DNA of 64,000 nucleotides from Falcatimonas sp. MSJ-15. Lineage in GTDB: Bacteria; Bacillota; Clostridia; Lachnospirales; Lachnospiraceae. Numbering within the stretch: the first letter of the stretch is position 1; every line of letters begins with the position of its first letter. Shown here piece by piece: positions 36,182-44,942 of the stretch. The notes beneath the pieces are model-generated. The model saw nothing but the letters and a program-made list of their open reading frames with translations. It was not told the origin of the DNA and did not search any database. Location of the stretch: contig NZ_JAHLQC010000003.1 in NCBI RefSeq assembly GCF_018918265.1, positions 186,001-250,000 on the forward strand, written 5' to 3'. The position numbers and the translations under genes were made by a program.

Positions 36182-36769
36182 CTATCGCTTTACTACCTGC
36201 GATGTATTTGAAAAATATCCTGTTTCACCAGCTACGGTTGTTAAAACTACACCTGAGAATCCAACTCGCACTTTATCTTTATCCCCCGTATCTACATCAT
36301 CTTTCAATGTACGGCTGGTATTCATTGATCCATAAAGCGATTTACTAAACGAGTTACTATAGTAAGTTGTCGGAAACAAAATGCTTGTACTTTTTACATA
36401 AGCATTTCCTGCCACTGTACTCATAGGTTCATCTGCAGAAATTGTAAAATATAACCGTCCTGTGTCATCATTCCAATCATTGAATCCCAAATGGAATATC
36501 GCCCATTCTAATTCTCCGTCGGAAGTAGCCATAGGCTGAGGAATCGCTGCAAGGTCTGTATCGTAAAAAATTGTCTGCTCAAATGTTCCATCTTCATTTT
36601 TTGTCAATACAACTGTTACTCCATCCGACAATTGCTCTGGTGTAACTTCAATGTCATCAATCTCAATGACTTGACTCTCTGCAGCCATGGTTGATGTTGC
36701 AGGTGCAAGAGTGCCAAACATAATAGCTACCGCACATAATGTTGATAGCAAAATTTTTTTAAGCTTCAT
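36182..36769 (-). CDS. Exported protein of unknown function
   Basis: 195 residues. A clear Sec signal peptide (KKILLSTLCAVAIMFGTLAP, cleavage probably after TMAA) precedes a beta-rich mature part of about 165 residues with no cysteine and no family I recognise. AAGGAGGA lies before the ATG. It is an orphan gene in the accessory region; upstream and downstream spaces are AT-rich and gene-free. Confidence 0.75.
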   Translation of the reverse strand: MKLKKILLSTLCAVAIMFGTLAPATSTMAAESQVIEIDDIEVTPEQLSDGVTVVLTKNEDGTFEQTIFYDTDLAAIPQPMATSDGELEWAIFHLGFNDWNDDTGRLYFTISADEPMSTVAGNAYVKSTSILFPTTYYSNSFSKSLYGSMNTSRTLKDDVDTGDKDKVRVGFSGVVLTTVAGETGYFSNTSQVVKR

Positions 36770-37285
36770 AGTTAATTTCCTCCTTTTTAATGGATTCGTT
36801 ACTAATTACTTGACCATAACAAATATTTCTCATTATAATCACATATAAGTTTTTCATGCACATTCGTATAATAAAACTTACAAGAAAATCATAACTATAT
36901 TAAATGACATTGTCAATATCTATTTACGCTTTTCCATTGCATTTTATGAGGAGTCGCTGCTTCAATATACAAGGAAAAAGGATATAACAATTATTAAATC
37001 CTAAAAATGAGGTCATTTCAGAATTTAAATTTTTTTATTAAGGAGTAGTTTTAACATCTTTTAACGAAGATGAATTTAAGTTCTTCTTGCTGATAGTAGT
37101 AGGATAATCACTGATTTTTTACGCATATTTTACAAATATATTACTCTGATTTGATGTACAAATATATATATTATGTTAATATAAAAAACATGAAAATATA
37201 TTAGAATGTATGATAAAAAATAGCTGTAAGGCTCTTACAATGGTATTATATGTGGGAACTTTTACAGTAAGAAAGAGTGAGATAT
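36770..37285. other. Gene-free AT-rich spacer
   Basis: About 500 bases separating the exported protein from the PHP gene. I see no ORF, tRNA or convincing terminator. A leader with AAAGAGTGAG just before 37286 serves the next gene. Confidence 0.6.
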
Positions 37286-38800
37286 ATGTATAAAAAAATG
37301 ACACTTGATATTAACACAGAGACAGGAATTATCAGAATGGAAACATTTCAGGTTCCAAAAGGAACAAAACGTCTTACAATAATGGTTGAAAAAGACAGAG
37401 AAGATCTTCTTGGTAATTTTATTATGGTTATTGATAGTAAAAAAAGACTTCGTATGCAAAAGATGCTTGCGTATGGAACAATGACAATAGGAATATCACA
37501 AGAGGCAGCTACCACAACAGCGGGTGGTGTTCCGGGAGAGATATGTGAAGGAGAATGGATATTATATTATGGATGTATGTTTATGGATATCAAGAATTAT
37601 ACAGGTAGATTACCGGTTGCAACTACAATTATAATAAGTGACGAAGAGACAGAACTTACAGAAGTAATCAATGGTGGGGCATGGATGACACCGGATGACC
37701 AATTTCATATTAATGATAAATTATATGATTGGAATAAGAGATATTGTGATGATAGCAGATGGTACAAAGGCGATTTTCATGCACATTCAATTATGTCAGA
37801 TGGTAAAGAAAGTATTGAAAATATAATAAAAAAGGCAAAATATATGAATATGGATTACTATGTTCCAACAGAGCATAATCTGTATCATACAGGCTGGTGT
37901 AAGTGTGATATGCCTATAATACCGGGTGTTGAGATTACATCATATTCAGGTCATTATAATATATTTGGTGTTAAAGAAAGACCAGAGCTTCTAGAGGCGA
38001 TGCTTTTATCAGACACAATAGAGAAGATGAATGCAATTAATATTATGATAATAGATGATCTATATGAAAAAGGTAATCTTATAAGTATTAATCATCCTTT
38101 TTTGCATATATGGCAGTGGCATATAGATGTTGAACTTGAGAAGATATCAAGTCTTGAGATAATTAATGATCCAACTTATGAATATTCAAGAAAAGCCAAT
38201 GACAAAGCAATTGATTTCTTGGATTTTCTGTGGGCAGATGGACATATAATATATGGAATTGGTGGAAGCGATTCACATAATCTTATAGATGAGATATATG
38301 AAGGTGCAACAACACCATCTATAGCAGGCGATCCGGGAACTTATGTATATGCAGACGGATTGAGTGCGAATTCTATTCTTGACGGAGTGAGACATGGACA
38401 TATGAATGTAACAAGATTTTGCGAAGTTATGCCAACAATAACAGGCAGGACAAGGGAATATCTTCCTGGTGACAGAATAGATGAAGATGAGATAGAGTAT
38501 GTGCTTACAGTTAGTAATATCAAAGAGATACCGGTTATCTATAGAATCAGCAATGATATAGATGGAAGAGTAAGAAAAGATATGATTACAGATGTTAGAT
38601 ATGATGATAATGCCAAGACATATACAATTATAGAAAAGATTACTATGCCACAGGATGGATGGTATTATGTAAGATATGAAGTAAGGACAGAGCATGACGA
38701 ATTCAGAGCATATATTAATCCAATATTTAGAGGTAATAAAGAAGTAGAATATAAGACATTTAATAAAGCAAAGAAAGTATGGGAAGAGACATGGCAATAA
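37286..38800 (+). CDS. PHP-domain metal-dependent hydrolase (CehA/McbA-like)
   Basis: 504 residues. The first 155 are a beta-rich domain. From about residue 155, a PHP phosphoesterase core carries the metal ligands in KGDFHAHSIMSDG, PTEHNLYH, PGVEIT, ISINHPF and GGSDSHN. The family hydrolyses phosphoesters or amides; the substrate is unknown here. ATG 37286 fits the RBS better than GTG 37277. It overlaps the following HAD gene by ten bases, so the two probably act in one pathway. Confidence 0.87.
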   Translation: MYKKMTLDINTETGIIRMETFQVPKGTKRLTIMVEKDREDLLGNFIMVIDSKKRLRMQKMLAYGTMTIGISQEAATTTAGGVPGEICEGEWILYYGCMFMDIKNYTGRLPVATTIIISDEETELTEVINGGAWMTPDDQFHINDKLYDWNKRYCDDSRWYKGDFHAHSIMSDGKESIENIIKKAKYMNMDYYVPTEHNLYHTGWCKCDMPIIPGVEITSYSGHYNIFGVKERPELLEAMLLSDTIEKMNAINIMIIDDLYEKGNLISINHPFLHIWQWHIDVELEKISSLEIINDPTYEYSRKANDKAIDFLDFLWADGHIIYGIGGSDSHNLIDEIYEGATTPSIAGDPGTYVYADGLSANSILDGVRHGHMNVTRFCEVMPTITGRTREYLPGDRIDEDEIEYVLTVSNIKEIPVIYRISNDIDGRVRKDMITDVRYDDNAKTYTIIEKITMPQDGWYYVRYEVRTEHDEFRAYINPIFRGNKEVEYKTFNKAKKVWEETWQ

Positions 38801-39522
38801 GAGGAATTATGTTTGATAAGGATGGAACACTCCTTGATTTTAATAGATTGTGGATTGATATTACAAACATTGTTGTAGCGAATATCTGCGACAGATATCT
38901 AAGTTCTGAATCAATATATAGTGTAGATATGCTTACACAGAGGATAAAGACAGAACTTGGAATTAATAATGAAGAGATAAGATATGACTCTCCACTTGCA
39001 TATATGACATACAAAGAGATGGCAGGAGTAGTATATGATAATATCAGTGAATTAATAACAGATACTAAAGAACAATTTGAGCAGATATTTGAACAGGAAT
39101 ATAATAGAGCATTTAGTACTATGGAATTTGATTGTATTCCAACATGTAATATAATACATCTTTTTGATATATTAAAAGACAGAAATATAAGGATTGGGCT
39201 TGCAACTGCAGACAATAAGAATAATACAGAAAAATGTCTTAAAAAGATGCATATATATGAATATTTTGATTATATTGGATGCGATGATAGCACTGTAAGA
39301 CCAAAGCCATGTGCAGATATGTTTGATATTTTTTGTGAAAAATATAATCTGAAAAGTGATGAAGTGATTATATGTGGCGATACAGTTAACGATATGATAT
39401 TTGCGGGGAATTGCAAAGCACATTCAGCCGGAGTATTATGTGGGTTGACAGAATATGAAGATATGTGCGGCAAAGCAGAATATATAATCGATAATCCGGA
39501 AAAACTAATAGATATAATATAA
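38791..39522 (+). CDS. HAD-family phosphatase
   Basis: 243 residues. HAD motif I is GIMFDKDGTLLDF near residue 5, motif II is IGLATADNK and motif IV is ICGDTVNDMIFA. Overall it resembles phosphoglycolate phosphatase-like enzymes with a helical cap. The start at 38791 uses GGGAAGAG; an ATG at 38779 is also in frame. It is coupled to the PHP gene. Its stop codon is the first base of a 67-bp direct repeat that brackets the toxin-antitoxin insert. Confidence 0.88.
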   Translation: MAIRGIMFDKDGTLLDFNRLWIDITNIVVANICDRYLSSESIYSVDMLTQRIKTELGINNEEIRYDSPLAYMTYKEMAGVVYDNISELITDTKEQFEQIFEQEYNRAFSTMEFDCIPTCNIIHLFDILKDRNIRIGLATADNKNNTEKCLKKMHIYEYFDYIGCDDSTVRPKPCADMFDIFCEKYNLKSDEVIICGDTVNDMIFAGNCKAHSAGVLCGLTEYEDMCGKAEYIIDNPEKLIDII

Positions 39523-39588
39523 GAATTCTTCAAAAATAATTATACTTTTAATATTTGTTAATATAAGAATATACTTCCATTAAATTTT
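39522..39588 (+). repeat. Left 67-bp direct repeat bracketing the TA module
   Basis: Matches 41474-41540 with three mismatches, ending in the shared TTCCATTAAATTTT. Confidence 0.9.
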
Positions 39589-39680
39589 TTCGCTTTTCCA
39601 GTTTCAGGATCATTGAATTTATACTCAAAATCATCAACACATTCCTTAATGCGATACATAACTTCACCACTGACATTTTA
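39558..39680 (-). pseudogene. Possible gene 3' remnant
   Basis: On the minus strand, about 40 codons read plausibly (GEVMYRIKECVDDFEYKF, then DPETGKAKKFNGSIFLY and stop). An in-frame stop lies just upstream, and an adjacent frame (PNDYRDVKMS) may continue the protein before a frameshift. The last codons fall in the direct repeat, so the right repeat carries the same ending. Unrecognised family. Confidence 0.35.
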
Positions 39681-39797
39681 ACATCACGATAATCATTTGG
39701 AAGAAGTACTTATGTTTTCTCAACGTCAGAAATCTGTCTGACTTTTTTTGAACAACAAAAAAAACAGCATTTATGGCGACTTGCCGAAAAATAATAT

Positions 39798-39926
39798 ATG
39801 ATTAATTCTCAAAGATATATGGTGCTAAATCCTAAAGACGGGACATGGAGAAAACATGATTTAGAAGAAGATTATTTTACTCTCTTGATGGATCAAGAGG
39901 GTTTTTCTGTTGTGAAACAAAAATGA
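39798..39926 (+). CDS. Doubtful 42-codon ORF
   Basis: ATG to TGA with a protein-like composition (INSQRYMVLNPKDGTWRKHD at its start) but no RBS. A hairpin (CTCTTGAT / ATCAAGAG then TTTTT at 39881-39905) lies inside it, so it may be a decayed fragment ending at a terminator. Confidence 0.2.
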   Translation: MINSQRYMVLNPKDGTWRKHDLEEDYFTLLMDQEGFSVVKQK

Positions 39927-39936
39927 TGATAGGATA

Positions 39937-39964
39937 TTGACAAAAAACAATCATGATGTATAAT
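39937..39964 (+). promoter_or_regulatory. Promoter of the toxin-antitoxin operon
   Basis: TTGACA and TATAAT with 16-bp spacing, 45 bases before the toxin start. Confidence 0.75.
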
Positions 39965-40008
39965 GGTGATAGAAAAAGATAAAAAAGCAATCATTCAAGA
40001 AGGAGGAG

Positions 40009-40404
40009 ATGCATATATTTGATATTACATTAAATGAGATTGATGTATACCTGACAGAGGTAAAAGATGCAATTCAAAAAAACCATTATAGAATTGAACT
40101 CAATTCTCACAGACAAGATAATAGAGATTTATTTTTAAACTATGTACTTGACGAAATGATGGCAAAAGATATTTTGCTAGGACTAACGGCGACAGATTTT
40201 TCTGAGGTATTGCAAAATGAACATAGAGGATATGAACATGAGCTGTTGTACGTCTTTGGCAAAGATGTAGAACTTTTAGAAAGAATGGGTAACACTAAAA
40301 AGACAGTGTCCTTGTATATAAAATTTAACAAGACGGATAACTGTTATGTGATTGTGGTTTCCTTGCATGAACAGAAATATCCGATAAGTTACTATTTTAA
40401 ATAG
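40009..40404 (+). CDS. MqsR-like toxin
   Basis: 131 residues with AGGAGGA upstream. The order of motifs follows MqsR/RelE-fold toxins: an early helix, HYRIEL, then ILLGLTATDFSEVL, a LLYVFGK segment and a C-terminal strand pair (VSLYIKFN; VIVVSLHEQKYPISY). It would be a ribonuclease-type toxin. It precedes an MqsA/Panacea antitoxin by 23 bases and shares its promoter. Toxin-first order is typical of mqsRA. Assignment rests on pattern and neighbour only. Confidence 0.65.
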   Translation: MHIFDITLNEIDVYLTEVKDAIQKNHYRIELNSHRQDNRDLFLNYVLDEMMAKDILLGLTATDFSEVLQNEHRGYEHELLYVFGKDVELLERMGNTKKTVSLYIKFNKTDNCYVIVVSLHEQKYPISYYFK

Positions 40405-40427
40405 TAATCTGATAAGGAGGAAATATC

Positions 40428-41429
40428 ATGGCTGAGAAAGAAAGATTTGATTTTTGCACAGAGTGCAGAAAAGAAACTGAGTACACTTTGCAAAAACGAA
40501 ACATTGTAAAAACGATTAAAGATGTAGAGTATACATTTAGCATTACAGTTGCATTATGTAATGAGTGCGGAGAAGAAGTGAGCCTTCCTGGACTGATTGA
40601 TAAAAATATTCAGGAAGTCGACGAACAGTATAGGGCCTATGAAGGGATTGTTTCGGTAGGTGATATTGAAAAGCTCATGAAAATTTATAAGATTGGAAAG
40701 GCACCTTTATCATTGGCGCTCGGATTTGGAGAGGTGACTATTACGAGATATCTTTCTGGTCAGATACCGTCGAAAGAATATTCTGATATCATGAAGATGG
40801 CATTATCATCTCCAACTTTTATGAAAGAAAAATTGCAGGAGAATAAGGAAAAAATTGCATCTGCAGCTTATAATAAAGCAATGGATGCCGCAGTGCAATT
40901 AGAAACATTATTTTCGGTTTCAGATAAGATGTTGAGGGTAATTGCGTATGTGTTTGAGAAACTGGAAGAGGTAACGCCTCTTATGCTCCAGAAATTACTT
41001 TATTTTATTCAGGGAGAATCCTATGTTTTGAATGGTAAACCAATGTTTTGTGAAAATTGTCAGGCTTGGATTCATGGGCCAGTGTATCCCGAGGTTTATT
41101 ATATGTTTAGCGATTTTAAATATAACCCGATTGAAGATGCACGTTTTGCAATATTTAAAGGTGCAGAAGATGAGTTGACAAAAGAAGAACAAAAAGTAGT
41201 TGATTTGGTTGTCAATACTTTCGGTGAGTATGGCGGAAAAATGCTGGAAAGAATCACACATGAAGAAACACCATGGAAGTTTGCACGAAAAGGATATGCA
41301 GACAACATTCCATCGCATGAAACAATTACAATGGAAAGCATAGAAAACTATTATACTGAAAAAAATAAAGAATATGATTTTACTGCTGAAGATGGTCTAA
41401 AACAATATATCAGAGATATTCTTCAATAA
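40428..41429 (+). CDS. MqsA-like / Panacea (DUF4065) antitoxin
   Basis: 333 residues with three parts. Residues 1-65 carry a zinc site (FCTEC and ALCNEC) as in MqsA. Residues 70-130 form an XRE-type HTH (KAPLSLALGFGEVTITRYLS). Residues 165-330 form a Panacea/SocA-like domain (LMLQKLLYFIQGESYVLNGK; AWIHGPVYPEVY). The HTH would autorepress the operon, and the Panacea domain is known to act as an antitoxin or chaperone domain in many pairs. A GGAGGA site precedes the ATG. Confidence 0.85.
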   Translation: MAEKERFDFCTECRKETEYTLQKRNIVKTIKDVEYTFSITVALCNECGEEVSLPGLIDKNIQEVDEQYRAYEGIVSVGDIEKLMKIYKIGKAPLSLALGFGEVTITRYLSGQIPSKEYSDIMKMALSSPTFMKEKLQENKEKIASAAYNKAMDAAVQLETLFSVSDKMLRVIAYVFEKLEEVTPLMLQKLLYFIQGESYVLNGKPMFCENCQAWIHGPVYPEVYYMFSDFKYNPIEDARFAIFKGAEDELTKEEQKVVDLVVNTFGEYGGKMLERITHEETPWKFARKGYADNIPSHETITMESIENYYTEKNKEYDFTAEDGLKQYIRDILQ

Positions 41430-41473
41430 GTATGCTTAGGCATTCAATGACCACGTTCAGGATCGTAAAAACT

Positions 41474-41540
41474 AGAATCCTTCAAAAATAAGTATACCTT
41501 TAATATTTGTTAATATAAGAATATACTTCCATTAAATTTT
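41474..41540 (+). repeat. Right 67-bp direct repeat bracketing the TA module
   Basis: Partner of 39522-39588. The remaining interval to lgt (41541-41769) holds no gene; it contains a GC-rich patch near 41665 (GTGCACACCGTGTACGCAC). Confidence 0.9.
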
Positions 41541-41769
41541 ACTTTTAATATACACCAAAAAAGTATATACTAATAAAGGTATAATTAATGTAATTTCGGA
41601 ATTTTCTTTAAACAAATAATTCTGGATATATTTCCGATATGCTGTTTCCATTTTCTCGTCGTGCACACCGTGTACGCACTGCGAAAATGTTATTGCATAT
41701 CAAAAATTTATCTCAGAATTCTTCATTTAGAAGATTCCGAGAGTACATATTAAAAACAGGAGGAATAAA

Positions 41770-42552
41770 ATGAGATACATATTATTTAGTATAGGTTCAC
41801 TTCATATATACAGCTATGGTCTTATGATTGCTATTGGCGTTATATGTGCATTTTTTATATCAGATAAGAGAGCTAACAAGTATGGTCTTGACAGCGATGT
41901 TGTATTCAGACTTGGCATGATGGCATTAGTATGTGGAATGCTTGGTGCAAAACTTCTCTATGTGATAATCAACTTTAAGTCGATAATTGAGACTGGAGAT
42001 ATTAAGGGAGCAATAACAGAAGGATTTGTAGTATATGGCGGAATAATAGGAGGAGTAGTCGGATGCTACATATATTGTAAAGTTAAGAAATACAGCCTTT
42101 CAGGATATTTTGACCTTATAATACCGACAGTTGCACTTGCACAGGGATTTGGAAGAATTGGATGTTTCCTTGCAGGATGCTGTTATGGAGAAGAGACAAC
42201 ACATGCATTTAGTGTTACGTTTAAGAGTTCACCATATGCACCTAATGGAGTGAAATTAATTCCAACACAGCTTATATCAAGTGCAGCAGACTTTATTAAC
42301 TTTGGAATACTTATATTAGTAGCGGCTAAATTTAGAAAAAAGAACAAAAAGGGACTTATTACATCAATATATCTTATTAATTACAGCATTGGAAGATTTA
42401 TAATAGAATTCTTCAGAGGCGATATTGAAAGAGGTAATGTAGGTGTATTGTCAACATCACAATTTATAGCAATATTTATACTTGCAGGTGGAATAGCACT
42501 TCTTGTATATGCACTAAGACACAATAAAAAAGAAGAAGCTGCACTTAATTAA
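41770..42552 (+). CDS. lgt: Prolipoprotein diacylglyceryl transferase
   Basis: 260-residue membrane enzyme that transfers diacylglycerol from phosphatidylglycerol to the lipobox cysteine, the first step in lipoprotein maturation. About seven membrane helices are visible. The Lgt signature is GFGRIGCFLAGCCYGEET near residue 130, and a GRFIIEFFRGD segment sits near the C-terminus. AGGAGGA precedes the ATG. A very long hairpin follows the stop. Confidence 0.95.
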   Translation: MRYILFSIGSLHIYSYGLMIAIGVICAFFISDKRANKYGLDSDVVFRLGMMALVCGMLGAKLLYVIINFKSIIETGDIKGAITEGFVVYGGIIGGVVGCYIYCKVKKYSLSGYFDLIIPTVALAQGFGRIGCFLAGCCYGEETTHAFSVTFKSSPYAPNGVKLIPTQLISSAADFINFGILILVAAKFRKKNKKGLITSIYLINYSIGRFIIEFFRGDIERGNVGVLSTSQFIAIFILAGGIALLVYALRHNKKEEAALN

Positions 42553-42556
42553 TTAT

Positions 42557-42639
42557 ATATACAACAGTCTGACAGATTGTAATATAATCAAACTGCCAGG
42601 CTGTTGTATTATATTATAATCTGTCAGACTGTTGTATAT
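42557..42639 (+). repeat. 32-bp inverted repeat downstream of lgt
   Basis: Arms 42557-42588 and 42608-42639 pair over 32 bp with one G-T, leaving a 19-base loop. It could serve as a terminator, but the stem is far longer than needed and there is no T run. Confidence 0.85.
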
Positions 42640-42760
42640 TAGTGGCGAAATAATGAGATGCAGAAGTTTTTTTGAATATTAAGGTTTTAAATATTAAGAT
42701 TGTAGATGACTAAAGATTTAAAACTTTTCATGTAATTAATTTTCTATCTAAAAAGTGAGG

Positions 42761-42841
42761 AACTACTTGCCTGAAAAAGTTAAAAGAAACTATTTGCCTG
42801 AAAAAGTTAAAAGAAACTATTTGCCTGAAAAAGTTAAAAAA
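42761..42841 (+). repeat. 27-bp tandem repeat, three units
   Basis: Three near-identical 27-bp units beginning AACTATTTGCCTGAAAAAG. The array is open in one frame from GTG 42755 to TAG 42860 (unit NYLPEKVKR), without an RBS, directly before the response regulator. Confidence 0.9.
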
Positions 42842-42879
42842 GATAACTTGCTAATTAAGTAGAGTGGGGGAAAAAGTAT

Positions 42880-43557
42880 ATGTATAAGATATTTATAGTT
42901 GAAGATGATCCGGTAATAGCACAGACACTTGCTGATAATCTTTTTAAGTGGGGGTTTGAAGCAGTTGTGGCAGATGACCTATGGAATGTGACAGCACAGT
43001 TTGTAAAAGAAGAACCACATATAGTTATTATGGATATAGTCCTGCCTTGTTATAATGGATATTACTGGTGTAATGAGATTAGGAAGATATCTAAAGTTCC
43101 AATAATATTCCTGTCATCAAAGAATGATAATATGGATATAGTCATGGCAATTAATATGGGTGGCGATGACTTTATATCAAAGCCATTTGCAACAGATATA
43201 TTAGTTGCAAAGATTCAGGCAATGCTTAGAAGAACTTATGATTATAAGAGTGAGAATAGTGATAATATAGAACATAGAGGAGCTGTACTTTTGCTTGGAG
43301 AGGCAAGTCTTGTATACAAGAATCAAAAGATAGAACTTACTAAGAATGAATTCAGAATATTAGAAGTACTTATGCGTAATAAGAATAATATAGTAAGCAG
43401 AGATAAGATAATGAAGAAATTGTGGAATGATGACAGCTTTATAGATGATAATACACTTACAGTTAATCTTAACAGGCTCAGAAAAAAACTTGATGCAGCA
43501 GGACTTACAGAGTTTATTGAGACTAAAAAGGGGCTTGGATATATGGTATCTGATTAA
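42880..43557 (+). CDS. OmpR-family response regulator (BceR-like)
   Basis: 225 residues. The receiver domain contains IVEDDPVIAQTLADN and the phosphorylated aspartate in IVIMDIVLPCYN, with a lysine in DDFISKPF. The OmpR winged helix follows (LTKNEFRILEVLMRN; DDNTLTVNLNRLRKKL). The sensor kinase and a BceAB-type transporter follow, so it most likely activates transporter expression on cell-wall-antibiotic stress. Confidence 0.92.
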   Translation: MYKIFIVEDDPVIAQTLADNLFKWGFEAVVADDLWNVTAQFVKEEPHIVIMDIVLPCYNGYYWCNEIRKISKVPIIFLSSKNDNMDIVMAINMGGDDFISKPFATDILVAKIQAMLRRTYDYKSENSDNIEHRGAVLLLGEASLVYKNQKIELTKNEFRILEVLMRNKNNIVSRDKIMKKLWNDDSFIDDNTLTVNLNRLRKKLDAAGLTEFIETKKGLGYMVSD

Positions 43558-43690
43558 AGATAGAAAAAACATAGATATATAGTACTTGATTAAAAGTGAA
43601 AAAAGGACATGGATATATAGTACTTGATTAAAAGTGAAAAAAAGACATGGGTTATGGTATCCGATTAAAGATACGAAGTAAGACATAAAG
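43531..43690 (+). repeat. Tandem copies of the response-regulator gene 3' end, period about 37 bp
   Basis: The final codons and stop (GGATATATGGTATCTGATTA) are repeated in diverged form near 43572, 43609 and 43650. Each unit ends in GAAAAAA-GACAT-like sequence. Confidence 0.8.
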
Positions 43691-43750
43691 ATATTTTTAT
43701 AGTATATCAATGTGACTTATAAAAATATATAATGATTGGTGGGGAATGTA

Positions 43751-44812
43751 ATGTATAGAAGATTTGCAAAGCATGAGCGTGGAACGATAATTGTATATGT
43801 AGCAAGTATAATTCTTGCGATATTATTTGCTATAGCATATGATATTAAACTTGAAGCTGTGCTTTATTATATAGGACTTGTAACGGAAGTAGAAGTGATA
43901 TATCTTATTATAAGTTTTATAATGTATGCTAGAAAGGTAAAACAGCTTGAGAAATATTCTAATAATATTAATATATTCAATAACAATATTTTGATTAAAA
44001 AAACAGATGATATAGAAGAAAAATACGGTGATATAATTGATAAACTTTACAATCAGATTAATAATGAGATATCAGAAAAAGATAAAAAAATGAATGAACG
44101 AATATTATATTTTTCACTTTGGCTGCATCAGATTAAGACACCAATAGCAGCAATGAATCTGCTTGTTGAGAATATTGATAATAGTTCAAAGCTAGAGAGT
44201 GAATTATTTAAGATAGAACAGTATGCTGAGACTGCGATTAGTTATCTTAAAACTGAGAATATGAAAGAGGATCTTGTAATTGACAGATATAATCTTAAAG
44301 ATATTATAAGCCAATGTGTGAGAAAATATTCTGTATTATTTATTGAAAAAAGGATAGGCGTAAGCATGGGTGATCTCGATTATGAGATTACTACTGATGA
44401 AAAATGGCTATGTTTTGTAGTAGAACAGATACTATCTAATGCGATTAAATATTCAATAAATGGTACAGTTAAGATATATGCTTATGAAGAAGATACAGAT
44501 ATGCCATCAGAAGATAATAATATCAGAGAAATAGAATATAATGCAGATAGAAAAATAGCAGATAATAAACAGAAAGTCTGCCTTGTGATAGAAGATGAAG
44601 GAATTGGAATAAGCAAAGAAGATATACTAAGAGTCTTTGACAATGGATATACAGGTCTTAATGGCAGACGGGATAAGAAAGCAAGTGGAATAGGACTTTA
44701 TCTTACAAAGATTGTATGTGATGCACTTAATCATAAGATAGATATTGAATCAGAACCTGGAAAAGGAACACGAGTGAGTATACATTTAAATATCGCATTA
44801 AGAAGTGCCTGA
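43751..44812 (+). CDS. Intramembrane-sensing histidine kinase (BceS-like)
   Basis: 353 residues. Two closely spaced N-terminal helices (IIVYVASIILAILFAIAYDI and YYIGLVTEVEVIYLIISFI) with almost no extracellular loop are the BceS hallmark. The H-box is FSLWLHQIKTPIAAMN, and the ATPase domain carries EQILSNAIKYS, EDEGIGISKED and GIGLYLTKI. ATG 43751 has GGTGGGGA upstream. Such kinases sense through their partner permease, encoded downstream. Confidence 0.92.
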   Translation: MYRRFAKHERGTIIVYVASIILAILFAIAYDIKLEAVLYYIGLVTEVEVIYLIISFIMYARKVKQLEKYSNNINIFNNNILIKKTDDIEEKYGDIIDKLYNQINNEISEKDKKMNERILYFSLWLHQIKTPIAAMNLLVENIDNSSKLESELFKIEQYAETAISYLKTENMKEDLVIDRYNLKDIISQCVRKYSVLFIEKRIGVSMGDLDYEITTDEKWLCFVVEQILSNAIKYSINGTVKIYAYEEDTDMPSEDNNIREIEYNADRKIADNKQKVCLVIEDEGIGISKEDILRVFDNGYTGLNGRRDKKASGIGLYLTKIVCDALNHKIDIESEPGKGTRVSIHLNIALRSA

Positions 44813-44840
44813 CTTACAAAAATGTAAGTTAGGCATATTA
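44806..44840 (+). terminator. Terminator after the histidine kinase gene
   Basis: TGCCTGACTTACA / TGTAAGTTAGGCA with an AAAA loop; the stem includes the stop codon. The T-rich tail is weak. Confidence 0.65.
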
Positions 44841-44942
44841 TTTTGTAATGTTAAGTTATGGAACGGAGACAGAGAATAACGTAAGATTATATTGTAACAA
44901 GCAGGCGAAGAATTAGTAAGAGATAAGGACAAGGAGGACATT

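Noticed and set aside
41640..41700. GC-rich palindromic patch near GTGCACACCGTGTACGCAC as an attachment site or operator
   Set aside because: The arms match only over a few bases, and no duplicate or regulator gene is linked to it.
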